Source: Hondaea fermentalgiana (taxonomy: Eukaryota > Sar > Bigyra > Thraustochytrida > Thraustochytriidae). From it: 19,470 nucleotides of DNA. Position numbers and translations under genes: made by a program. This document shows positions 1-8,415 of the stretch, in pieces. Within the stretch, counting starts at the first letter, position 1. Each line of letters starts with the position of its first letter. A model generated the notes under the pieces. That model made no database searches. It saw nothing but the letters and a program-made list of their open reading frames with translations, and was not told where the DNA came from. The stretch covers positions 23,831 through 43,300 of the forward strand of contig NPFB01000163.1 of assembly GCA_014084085.1 (NCBI GenBank), given 5' to 3'.

Positions 1-306
1 GCTCGCCCGCGCGCGGGGGGGGAGGGTGTGGGTGGGCGAGGGAGCAGCTACTTGCGCCTCGCGGGCCTGCCTGCCCCGCGGTCGCGCCGCGCGCGAGGGC
101 GGGGGGTGGGTTGGGGGTGTGCGGGGTTTGCTTGACGGACCGGCATGAGCGAGCGCACACTTTGCAGACGTGCCGTGTGCATGTGCCCGACGTCATCGAG
201 TAGGAGTTGCCGTCCCGGGATTCCGACAAGCGGCGTCACATCCAGGCTTGAGGGGAAGGAGAACCAGTGCAATAGAAGAGCGGAGGTGATCGAAAGTTGC
301 GCGTGC

Positions 307-330
307 GAGAGAGAGAGAGAGAGAGAGAGA
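307..330. repeat. (GA)n microsatellite
   Basis: A pure GA dinucleotide run of about 12 units. It lies in non-coding DNA about 1.1 kb upstream of the PHAF1 start. Confidence 0.9.
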
Positions 331-1011
331 TCCGCGTTGCAAGGCCGGGTTCGCGTATGATCAAGACCGCTCAGATCACACAACTCTTTTTGCAAGGGGA
401 GCCATCTTTGCTAGCATTTGCTCCGTAGATGATCAACATCTCCCAGCATGTTCTACGTGTCGTCTGCGCGAAAAGGTGAAATTTATGACTTCATAGTCGC
501 ATACTTGTGTCGGTGCGCTCGAAAGCAGCTCGGAAAGCAAGACTTATCGTTGAGCGAAATCTCAATCTCCTTTGCTCGGTCGGTCGAGGAAACATCGATG
601 TTCAAAAGACAACTAATTGCGGGTTTTGAGTTCCGTGAATTTGTCTCAACTTCGAGTTCGCGCGATTTCGACTTATGAAACAGCAGCTCATTCTTACGAC
701 TGCATTGATTAACCTGCTCATAGTCATGTCAGATCGAGGTAAGATAATTCACGGTCAGGCCATACTTTGCTTTCCGAAATTGAGATTGAGTGCAGGTGCA
801 GGCCTACTATCACGCGCGACCATACATAGAAACCCCACATTCATACGAGCGTACGTCTGCGCCTCTCACGCCTCTCGCTCAGATAGGGAGGCTTGCGACA
901 TGACGTCCTGCAGCAACGGAAGCGTGCTTGAAGTCGTGCTGGAAATTTCCGTCGAGCAGAAGCCTGATAAAGCAAGGAGGGGAATAGCTCCCGAGCCAGC
1001 TGTTCATCCAA

Positions 1012-1018
1012 TATAAAA
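1012..1018 (+). promoter_or_regulatory. possible TATA-like element
   Basis: TATAAAA is directly preceded by CCAA in the AT-richer part of the upstream region, about 440 bases before the PHAF1 start codon. That is far for a TATA box unless the 5' untranslated region is long. It may simply reflect local base composition. Confidence 0.2.
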
Positions 1019-1454
1019 TTGCAGAAGGCATCGGAATGCATGTATGCACGCCTCTCCAGCGTGCCTCTATCGCTCCAAGAGCGTCGTGAAGATGCTCTGC
1101 TTTTCATGTCTTGCCTTTCCAACATTGTGACATCGTGTGACACGAACTCTCCCTAGTCCGTGGGTCTGATCAGGCTCGACGATCAATAACGAATCGCGGA
1201 TCACGCGCAGAGCAGTCTGCCGGCGCGAGAGCGCGGACCTGCGCGGCGCCGGGGAGAGCAGGTAGAGAGGGAGAAGGAGGCGAGCGCGCGGCCCTGCGCC
1301 GAGGAAGCGCGGACGACCCCGGCTGGGCTGGAGCGCAGCGAGGTCGGCGCGCCCCTGAAGCTCAAATTTGCGAAATTTCCTGTGCGCGAGCGCGAGCGCG
1401 TGCCGGGAGAGGCCGGCGTGTAGAGGGCAGCGCGGCGTGTACGAGGCGGGGACG

Positions 1455-2924
1455 ATGAGCGGCGAGCTGATGGAGATCGTCCCGGGCGAGCGCGTGGGCC
1501 ACTTCGTGCTGGGTATGGGCGTGAACGACGCCCTGGCGGTATTGCGGCACCAGTTCGTGCCGCAGCGCCCGCGCGTTCGCGTGATCTATGCCCTCAAGCA
1601 GCCTCTAGAAAAGGACATCGTCCTTCTCGTGGAGGACCTCGGTCTCCAACTTCGCTTTGAACCGTCGACGCAGCGGCTACGCATGATTGACATCTTTGAG
1701 GTTTCTCGCATCACCCTCGCCTATGCCGGCACTATCTTCGGAGCGCAGGACGCGGCTCGATCAAAATTCATCAATCTGTACAAAGTTTTCGGCCCGACTT
1801 ACCCGGGCACTCTCGACAGCTACAATGGGCTATACTTTTTACGGTACACGGGAATCTGCCTCATGTTTCCCATTCCGGTCGAGTTCCAGCACCTTTTCCA
1901 TAGCGAGTCCAAGGAGCTCCCTCTCGAGCTGCCCAACGGAAGCTCGCCCTTGGTGCATCGCCTCATGATCTTTGCTGGAAACGACGAGCGAGCCCCAGAG
2001 CTTGTTGCGAAGCCTCGCGCCCAGGACATGGCCATGTTGCGACCTGAAATCTTACTCACCACGCTTGGCCGTACGTACCTCGAGGAAGTCCGCTTTCACA
2101 TTGGCAACGCTGCGCAAGGTCTTCCAACGCGAATTGTCTTTCCTCAGCGCAACGGGGAGCTCGAGATCGGTTCCTCATTGCAGGACGTCATTTTCGAGCT
2201 TGGGGAACCTTCTCGGGTCTACTTCAAGCAAGACAAACGCATGCAGATTCACGCCATCGAGAATGCAACGCCCGAGGGTGTCTCGCAGCACGGGGGCGTC
2301 GCTGGCTCTTCGGGGCGCCGCAGAGCCTCCGAGGGTGGCAAGGCCGCAGAGGCAGGCCACGAACACTTTCTTGAATCCAAGACATCTGGAACAGGAACTG
2401 CTGGTTCCGAAATTGCGGACTTTCATCGGCCAGAGTCTCCAAATCTCGGCGGTGCTTCTGCCGCCGCTGCGCGCATGCAGCGTGACGCAGAAGCCTGTTT
2501 TGAGCCCACAGACTACTTTTTGAACTACTTTGGTCTTGGTCTGGACCTCCTCATTGATGGACGCACACATCTTGTGCGAAAGGTCATTGCGCACACCAAT
2601 TTTCCTGGCCACGTCGCCTTTTCACAGTACAACAAGTGTGATTTTCGGGTCATTTACAGTAAGCAACGCGATTCAGCTGCTGCTGCTGCCACTGCTACTG
2701 CTGCTGCTGCCGCCGCATCCGCAAAAAAGCGCGAGAGCGTTATCATCACCTCGGATATGCGTTTCACCGACGTCCAGTCTCTTCTTGGACCCTGCGGACG
2801 TCCAATGATTCATGATAGCGGCGTTGCCGCCAACCCCTTTGGTGCATCGTACCTTTACGCGTATCAGGGTTGTGTATTTGAGGTGATGCGGAGCGGCCAC
2901 ATTGCCGCAATCACGATTTTCTGA
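1455..2924 (+). CDS. PHAF1: PHAF1/C16orf70 (UPF0183) family protein, autophagy factor homologue
   Basis: This 489-residue protein matches the whole length of the PHAF1 (C16orf70, UPF0183) family. In animals PHAF1 forms a complex with BCAS3 that is recruited to phosphoinositides on the phagophore during selective autophagy; that role is carried over by homology. Visible family blocks are an N-terminal segment with FVLGMGVNDALAVLR (about residues 17-31), GPTYPG (113-118), DYFLNYFGLGLDLLIDG (353-369), HTNFPGH (380-386) and a C-terminal NPFGASYLYAYQGCVFEVM (460-478). Two insertions are absent from animal relatives: a Ser/Gly/Ala-rich linker at about 271-347 and a poly-Ala run at 407-421. I chose the ATG at 1455 over an in-frame ATG at 1368 because similarity starts here, and the extra 29 residues are Arg/Ala/Cys-rich and unlike the family. 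There is no intron. Family assignment is firm; function is inferred. Confidence 0.93.
   Translation: MSGELMEIVPGERVGHFVLGMGVNDALAVLRHQFVPQRPRVRVIYALKQPLEKDIVLLVEDLGLQLRFEPSTQRLRMIDIFEVSRITLAYAGTIFGAQDAARSKFINLYKVFGPTYPGTLDSYNGLYFLRYTGICLMFPIPVEFQHLFHSESKELPLELPNGSSPLVHRLMIFAGNDERAPELVAKPRAQDMAMLRPEILLTTLGRTYLEEVRFHIGNAAQGLPTRIVFPQRNGELEIGSSLQDVIFELGEPSRVYFKQDKRMQIHAIENATPEGVSQHGGVAGSSGRRRASEGGKAAEAGHEHFLESKTSGTGTAGSEIADFHRPESPNLGGASAAAARMQRDAEACFEPTDYFLNYFGLGLDLLIDGRTHLVRKVIAHTNFPGHVAFSQYNKCDFRVIYSKQRDSAAAAATATAAAAAASAKKRESVIITSDMRFTDVQSLLGPCGRPMIHDSGVAANPFGASYLYAYQGCVFEVMRSGHIAAITIF
2673..2717 (+). repeat. GCN/CTG-type repeat coding for poly-alanine
   Basis: A GCT/GCC-rich trinucleotide tract, interrupted by two ACT codons, encodes 15 residues of Ala and Thr inside the PHAF1 homologue. 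It sits between a conserved strand and the Lys-rich segment before the C-terminal domain block. It is probably a surface-loop expansion. Confidence 0.85.
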
Positions 2925-2929
2925 ACAGG

Positions 2930-2935
2930 AATAAA
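2930..2935 (+). terminator. poly(A) signal AATAAA of the PHAF1 homologue
   Basis: A canonical AATAAA lies six bases after the PHAF1 stop codon. A T-rich stretch follows at about 2979-2989. The closeness to the stop implies a very short 3' untranslated region if this signal is used. Confidence 0.55.
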
Positions 2936-3489
2936 AAGGAAAGAGCAGACATCCCGATAGTGTACATACAAAGCTAGATTTCTTTTTTATCATTCCCGAA
3001 CCTCGACTCTTCTTTCTCTGCCTGTCGCTACTCGTGGTCTCTGGAAATACTAGGGCTTTTATATCATAAATCAGGAGCATCATTGATGTGAGTGGGTATA
3101 TATATACGCGAACACCAACGCACACGCACATCACACAGTTCCTCCACGCCATGATGGACGGTCACATCGAGATCCCAGCCGTTAGTTGATCTGCGCGCGT
3201 ACTGCGTTGCTGTCCCATGCAAGACGCCCTCGATTGATCCGTTGAAGGTGTGTACCCGACTTTTTAAGCCTAGAGAAAGCAGTAGTTACCGTCGTAGACG
3301 CTTTGCGTGCACGCGTGAAAAGAGAAAGGCTTTGCGCCAAAGGCTCGGTTCTGTACCAAGCGCAGCGGAACCCACAAACAAGCGGCGACGGCGGCGGCGG
3401 CGTCGCGCAGCGGCGTGGCGAGCGACCGCGAGGTGCTCCGTAGTCGCGAATTGGGAGTCGGCAGCGGCGACACGAGTGGCACATACAAG
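2936..3489. promoter_or_regulatory. intergenic region and probable promoter of the coiled-coil gene
   Basis: About 550 bases separate the PHAF1 3' end from the next start on the same strand. The region holds an alternating TATATATATA at 3097-3106, followed by a CA-rich stretch (about 3110-3137). A CGG/GGC trinucleotide run at about 3382-3415 probably lies in the 5' untranslated region. The TA run is a plausible but unproven core promoter element, about 390 bases upstream of the start codon. Confidence 0.4.
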
Positions 3490-6400
3490 ATGGTGACGAT
3501 GCTGTCGCCGGGCAAACGGCGGCGCAAGCGAGCCGTCGCGGCAACCCCGCAAGGCGGCAGCAAGGAGGACGGTCTCAAGTTTAACGAAAGCGAAAGCGAG
3601 ACCAAGAGCAAGAGCGAGAGCGAGAGTGACGACATCATCACGGAAAATGAGCTCTGCAAGAAAGAAACAAGTCAGAGCGCCATGCCTCTCGCAACACCAA
3701 CCTCGTTCGGCACAGAGGCTAAATCTGAGAGCGAGAGAGATGGCGAGAACGCCATCAACACGCTTGCGAGCCTTCGCGCGAGCGTCAACGCCGACAATGT
3801 TGAAGAGCGCGACGCCGTCCTCGAAACGCTCGAGAGGAAGAAGGACATATTTGACCAGCTTTGGAAGGGCATCGCAGCGCTTCAAAACGGAGAGGGTGAG
3901 TCTGCCACGGCTTGGAAGTCAAAACTTCGTGAGCTCAACGAAGCCAAACAAAGCATCGCAGCGCTCAAAGAGGATAATGAGTCTCTGCGTCGCGATAAAA
4001 ACGCTCTTGGTGCAGAGCGAGATCGCCTCGCCTCCGATGCTCAAACGAAAGGCAACCAAGTAGAGAAACTCGGCGCCGAGCTTGCAGAGCATCGTGAGTC
4101 CGCGCAGCGCATTATTCGCGAGCTCGAGGATTCACGAAAACACGTACAGGCGCAGTATCGAGAGCTCAAGCAAGAGGAAGAAAAACACCGTCTCGTGGCC
4201 GAAAAACGCGCCGTCGATCTCAAAGAGATTCGCCGACAAGCCGAGCTTCTCGGGACGGACCTCAAAGATAAGGAAAATCAGCTCGCGGCTCTCGAGCCCG
4301 CCCGCAAACAGCTCGAAGAAAAGGTAGCACTGTTGCAAAAACAAGTCGAAAGCCAAAACAAGAGCCACGAGGAAACCACTTCTCATCTTGCCGAGATCAG
4401 CCAGGAAAATTGGGCGCTCAAAGACAAGGTCAAGGACCTCGAGAACAACGTCGAGAACGCTGATGCCGCGTCACGTGCCGCAAAAGCAAAACTGACTCAA
4501 GTCGAGGAAGAGCACGCTCAGCACGCCGAGCGATCCAAAGCGCTCTACGATGAACTTGCTGCCAAGCTCAAGCGGACAGAAGAACGGGCTTCCGAGTCTC
4601 GCACAGCAGCCGAGGAACACAGCGCCAAGCTCGAGGAGCACGTCAAGGCGCTGCAAACGCAGCTTACAGGTGCTCAGGAGGACACACAGGCCACGCGAAG
4701 TCAGCTACAGGACATGGAAGCAAATATGAGAGCTGCAAAGGCAGACGCAGACAAACAGCTTGAAAGCATGCGTGTGGCAATGCGCCAAGTCCAGGACAAG
4801 CATCTGCAAGACGTCATTCGCTTTGACGAGCAGCGGAAAAAACTTGAGACGGAGCTTAGCAATGAGGAGGCCAGAGTCGAGGCGCTGAACAAGGAGATGG
4901 ATTCGCAAAAGGAGACCTTGAAGAAGGTCGAGGCAGTCCGAAACAGCGAGGCCCGCGAACGCGAGGCCTGGACCGCCGGCGTTGAAAAGGAGTTTGAAGA
5001 AAAGGCCAAGGCGCTCCTCGCAGAGCATGCCGTCGAGGTGAACGAGCTGAAAACCAAGCTGGCAGAGGCAAAGGCCGCAATTCGTAACGAAGCGCGAGAG
5101 GCTCAGCGGTACAAGAATACCTTGGCCAAGGCCGCAAAAGAAGAGCACGACAAGCTCCGCAAGCAGGCTCACAAGGTGCGTCATGAGCTCCAGCAGACCA
5201 TCTCCAAGCTCGAGGCATCCGAAAAAGGACGAGCCGAGGCACAAAGTCTCCTCAAAACGAGCGTGGCGCAGCGAGAACTAGCCGAACGCGAAGCGGCTTC
5301 ACGAGAGCAAGAGGCCCAGCGCACTCTCGTCGAGCTCCAACACCTCATCACCACCAAGGAAACCGGACACGCGCAAGATTGCGACAGGCTTCGCGCAGAA
5401 ACTGAAAAACAACGCGCCCACGTCAAGGCTCTCGAGGTTGAGAAGCGCGACCTGCTCATGGACTGCAAACGTCTCAACGACGAAATGCAAGATGCAGTGG
5501 ATTCCTCTGAAAAATCACGCAAGCACGCAGATGACCTCGAAGAGAAGAACGAACGACTTCTTGCCGAGCTCCAGCGGGCTCGAAACGAGCTTCAAACTGT
5601 CGAGGAAAATGCCGAAAAGGCGTCCGAGAGTCTGCAGCAGGAGATCGATGAGCATGTCTCGAGCCGTGCCGCTGCCCTGGCTGCAAGCGAAGCCCTTCGC
5701 GCCGAATTACGCAAGGTCCAAAAGGAAGCTGCAGAGCGTGTAGCAGCATTTTCCGGTAAGGCGTCAAAGCTTGAAGACGAGCTTGCGTCTCTGCGCGACG
5801 CGCTCAAGGGCAAAGATGAGGCATTTGTTGCAGCTGAAAGCCAGGCCAAGGGGGACAAGGTACGGCTTGCTCAGATCGAAGCTGAACGAGAAAAGCTCGA
5901 GTCAGCACACGCGCAGGAGCTCGCAGACCTCTTGGCCCAGGCAGACCGCGCGGAAACCGAGGCAAGGCAGGCCAAGTCGATCGCCGAAAAGGCGCAAGCT
6001 CGCGCAGAAAACGCAGAAGCGGATCTTGAAGCATTTCGACGAAGCGAGACGACAGCCACCGCGGAAGTGAAAAGACAAACTCAGACGATCCAAGGACTCG
6101 AAAAATCGAAACAGGAGATCCTCGAACGTCTCACAGCTGATCAGGAATCAATGCGTCTTCTCAAACTTGAGCTCACGCGCAGAAAACAGGACATGGCCGA
6201 AACGCAGCAAGAACTTGCTGCTGCACGAGCAGAAGTGTCCGATATTGACCGGAGACACCAATCTCGCGAAGGTCGTTTGCTCGAAGAGCTCGAAACGCTC
6301 AAGACAGAACTTCACGCGCTTCGAGCCGACAAGGAACAGGCGCGTAAGACCGAAAATACCTTGCAGGCGCAGCTAACCTCATTGCGAGTATCTTCGGATC

Positions 6401-8247
6401 AGTCGCTCAAGAACTACATGCAGGAAGCCAAAGACCTCGAAGCAGAGAGGTCGCATACCATTGACACCTTGCGAGCGTCGCTCAAGGAGGCGGAGAACAA
6501 CCTCCTCGATGAAAAAGCAAACTTCAAACGAACGTCGAAACATGCGCGAGCGGAGAGCGAGCGCAAGGCAGAGGAGATTTCTCGCCTGCAATCGGCACTC
6601 AAGGCGGCGCAAGAAAATGGAATCAACGTGCTTCAAGAGCTGGAGGAAAAAACTGCTCAGTATGATAGCCTCACCGAGGACTTTGAGCGCGTTGGCAAAT
6701 CTTTGCAAGGACTTGAAAAGAAGCTCAGCGCAGCTGAAAAGGCTCGTGCTGCACTGCAAGGTCTGCTCGATGAAGAAAAGGCAACAGTTTTAGAACTCCG
6801 AGCCCAGCTGCAAAACACAGAGTCCGATGTGCGGGCTCAGTTACGCCAGGAGACCGAAGCCCACCAGGCGACAAAGAAGGAGCTGACTAACGTCTCGCAG
6901 GAGAAGGCCTGGTTCGAAAGTGAGACGAACATCAAGATCTCGGCTCTCAATCGACAAGTGCAGAATCTTGACGGCGAGTTGCGGCGTGCGAAAGAGGTTG
7001 CCGATGCGGAAAAGCTCAAGTTTGAGCAAGAAATCCGCGAGCACGAGCAATTCCGGGAATCTGCCAACCGTGCCCTTTCTGACTTGCGCAGCTCTCAATC
7101 CAAGGACGATGACTCGATGCGGCAACAGCTCGATGAGTCCCGAACAACTGCAGATGAAGCGGCCAATCTTTGCGCTCAGATGGAGCAAGAACGCAGCGAG
7201 CTACAAAGGCGTCTGCAAGAGAAGTCTGCGGAGCTAGAAACTGCAGTGGCAAATCATGAAGAGGCGCGCGAGGAACACGAGCGCATGGTACGCAACTATC
7301 GCGAGCTGGTGGCGGTGAAACGCAAGCTGGAGAACCACAACAAAAAGCTTCAGCTGCAGCTTGATACGTCTTCGAACACGCAAGCAACGGGATCAAGTGC
7401 TAGCGGACGTGGAGCATTGGGCGCAGAAGATACGAGCGAGCTCGTGTTGAAGGCAGAAAAAGAGGGATACGAAACGGCCAAGTCAGAGTACCAGACGCTC
7501 GTGGCACGCATGGAGCGTGAGCACAGCCAGGAACTGGAACGCCTGCGCCAGCAACTTAGCCGACGCGAGCCTTTTGTTACGTCATCGCGACCGGTATCAC
7601 CCTTCTCCACGACGACTTCAACCATTTCTGGTCGCATGACATCTGCTGACGACTCAGGTTCTATTAACGGAGATGAGGGCGTGCAAATGCAATCAACTAG
7701 GGATGGTGATGATGACGATGACGATGCGCTCTTTTTCGCATCAGGTCCGCGTGCGCCATCAAGTGCCTCGGGATCAATGTCCACGGACACAGCTCCAGAC
7801 GACAATATCATGGCGACAGCAAAGTTCTTGCGGTCCCGAAGGACAAGATCTGCAGATCTCGAAGGCCAGCTTGATGTTTCGGTCCACGTCAATGAGACGA
7901 AAGCGAGCGAGTTGAGCGAGACAAGCGCTGACGCCACAAGCTTGCCGCCTCGTGCGCATAGCTCTTCGTCGTCTTCTTCGTCTTCCGCCCTACGTTTGCC
8001 GCCTGCCAAGGGCGCTTTGCCGAGTCCCAAGAAGCGGAGCACAATTGATTCTGTCGCGGGTCTCCGCAAACTCTCCCAGCAGCAACAGCAGCAACAACAG
8101 CAACAGCAAAAGCAAAAGCTGAAACCGCAGTCTCAGGAACGGCTTTTAAAGAAGGCACAGTCTGCTGGATCTATTAAAAAGCCGTCATCGTCGTCATCGT
8201 CGAGTTCATCAGCATCAGCTGGGAAGCGCGTTCGGCGACGGAAGTGA
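3490..8247 (+). CDS. very large coiled-coil protein with low-complexity tail, family not recognised
   Basis: This 1585-residue protein is one uninterrupted frame. After a basic N-terminus (KRRRKR, residues about 8-13, resembling a nuclear localisation signal) come an acidic-serine repeat segment (about 36-48) and then a near-continuous coiled coil from about residue 95 to 1360. That part is dominated by Glu, Lys, Ala, Leu, Gln and Arg, with heptad spacing and almost no Pro or Gly. The tail, from about 1366, is disordered: Ser/Thr-Pro segments, a six-Asp run, two poly-Ser runs, 11 consecutive Gln, and a basic terminus GKRVRRRK. No motor, kinase, membrane or zinc-finger domain is visible. Candidates by shape are a nuclear-basket TPR/Mlp-like, centrosomal or golgin-type tether, but no diagnostic motif decides. 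The frame opens at a GTG at 3415; I chose the ATG at 3490 as the first usable start, and the ATG at 3499 is an alternative. Confidence 0.88.
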   Translation: MVTMLSPGKRRRKRAVAATPQGGSKEDGLKFNESESETKSKSESESDDIITENELCKKETSQSAMPLATPTSFGTEAKSESERDGENAINTLASLRASVNADNVEERDAVLETLERKKDIFDQLWKGIAALQNGEGESATAWKSKLRELNEAKQSIAALKEDNESLRRDKNALGAERDRLASDAQTKGNQVEKLGAELAEHRESAQRIIRELEDSRKHVQAQYRELKQEEEKHRLVAEKRAVDLKEIRRQAELLGTDLKDKENQLAALEPARKQLEEKVALLQKQVESQNKSHEETTSHLAEISQENWALKDKVKDLENNVENADAASRAAKAKLTQVEEEHAQHAERSKALYDELAAKLKRTEERASESRTAAEEHSAKLEEHVKALQTQLTGAQEDTQATRSQLQDMEANMRAAKADADKQLESMRVAMRQVQDKHLQDVIRFDEQRKKLETELSNEEARVEALNKEMDSQKETLKKVEAVRNSEAREREAWTAGVEKEFEEKAKALLAEHAVEVNELKTKLAEAKAAIRNEAREAQRYKNTLAKAAKEEHDKLRKQAHKVRHELQQTISKLEASEKGRAEAQSLLKTSVAQRELAEREAASREQEAQRTLVELQHLITTKETGHAQDCDRLRAETEKQRAHVKALEVEKRDLLMDCKRLNDEMQDAVDSSEKSRKHADDLEEKNERLLAELQRARNELQTVEENAEKASESLQQEIDEHVSSRAAALAASEALRAELRKVQKEAAERVAAFSGKASKLEDELASLRDALKGKDEAFVAAESQAKGDKVRLAQIEAEREKLESAHAQELADLLAQADRAETEARQAKSIAEKAQARAENAEADLEAFRRSETTATAEVKRQTQTIQGLEKSKQEILERLTADQESMRLLKLELTRRKQDMAETQQELAAARAEVSDIDRRHQSREGRLLEELETLKTELHALRADKEQARKTENTLQAQLTSLRVSSDQSLKNYMQEAKDLEAERSHTIDTLRASLKEAENNLLDEKANFKRTSKHARAESERKAEEISRLQSALKAAQENGINVLQELEEKTAQYDSLTEDFERVGKSLQGLEKKLSAAEKARAALQGLLDEEKATVLELRAQLQNTESDVRAQLRQETEAHQATKKELTNVSQEKAWFESETNIKISALNRQVQNLDGELRRAKEVADAEKLKFEQEIREHEQFRESANRALSDLRSSQSKDDDSMRQQLDESRTTADEAANLCAQMEQERSELQRRLQEKSAELETAVANHEEAREEHERMVRNYRELVAVKRKLENHNKKLQLQLDTSSNTQATGSSASGRGALGAEDTSELVLKAEKEGYETAKSEYQTLVARMEREHSQELERLRQQLSRREPFVTSSRPVSPFSTTTSTISGRMTSADDSGSINGDEGVQMQSTRDGDDDDDDALFFASGPRAPSSASGSMSTDTAPDDNIMATAKFLRSRRTRSADLEGQLDVSVHVNETKASELSETSADATSLPPRAHSSSSSSSSSALRLPPAKGALPSPKKRSTIDSVAGLRKLSQQQQQQQQQQQKQKLKPQSQERLLKKAQSAGSIKKPSSSSSSSSSASAGKRVRRRK
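7959..7988 (+). repeat. poly-serine coding tract
   Basis: A TCN-rich run encodes consecutive serines in the disordered tail of the coiled-coil protein. A second, similar tract lies at about 8184-8212. The codons are mixed TCG, TCT, TCA and AGC/AGT, so serine itself rather than a pure DNA repeat seems to have been kept. Confidence 0.85.
8077..8109 (+). repeat. poly-glutamine coding CAG/CAA tract
   Basis: Eleven successive glutamine codons, CAG mixed with CAA, lie in the tail of the coiled-coil protein. A Lys/Gln segment follows. Confidence 0.9.
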
Positions 8248-8299
8248 GGCGAAATGTACAGCCTTTTCCTCCTTTGATCAGCCTGACAGAAAGAGCGGC

Positions 8300-8305
8300 A
8301 ATAAA
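8300..8305 (+). terminator. poly(A) signal AATAAA of the coiled-coil gene
   Basis: AATAAA opens a run of A residues about 53 bases after the stop codon. It is the only canonical plus-strand signal in the gap before the convergent TPR gene. Confidence 0.6.
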
Positions 8306-8367
8306 AAAAAAGAAAAGAAGTAAAAAAAGGCTTGCGTGGGAGCTTTCTGTAAAGTGTATGTGTTTCG

Positions 8368-8373
8368 TTTATT
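8368..8373 (-). terminator. poly(A) signal AATAAA of the TPR gene (minus strand)
   Basis: TTTATT on the plus strand reads AATAAA on the minus strand, about 43 bases past the stop codon of the TPR gene. It faces the plus-strand signal at 8300-8305. Confidence 0.6.
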
Positions 8374-8415
8374 CTTTGGTATTCAACCACTGCGAGCGCA
8401 GTAGACCTCGTCCAA

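Larger units (their letters stand above)
1..1454. other. upstream intergenic region, no supported gene
   Basis: No open reading frame here looks like a real protein. The short frames (for example 448-678 on the plus strand and 841-1143 on the minus strand) have biased composition and no recognisable domain. The first 135 bases and roughly 1180-1450 are very GC-rich, while about 355-1165 is visibly richer in A and T. The last 270 bases before the PHAF1 start are CpG-rich and probably hold its 5' untranslated region and core promoter. A short first exon of another gene cannot be excluded. Confidence 0.5.

Noticed and set aside
557..792. Inverted pair CTCAATCTC / GAGATTGAG as ends of a mobile element
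   Set aside because: Only 9 bases match, flanking sequence does not extend the match, there is no target duplication and no transposase frame.
448..1143. Small frames in the AT-richer block on both strands (76, 113 and 100 residues)
   Set aside because: No recognisable motif, poor start contexts, and mutual overlap. Nothing separates them from chance.
3415..3489. N-terminal extension of the coiled-coil protein from a GTG
   Set aside because: A GTG start is unlikely in a nuclear gene. The first ATG in frame is at 3490. The same reasoning excludes the GTG at 10815 for the TMEM145-like gene.
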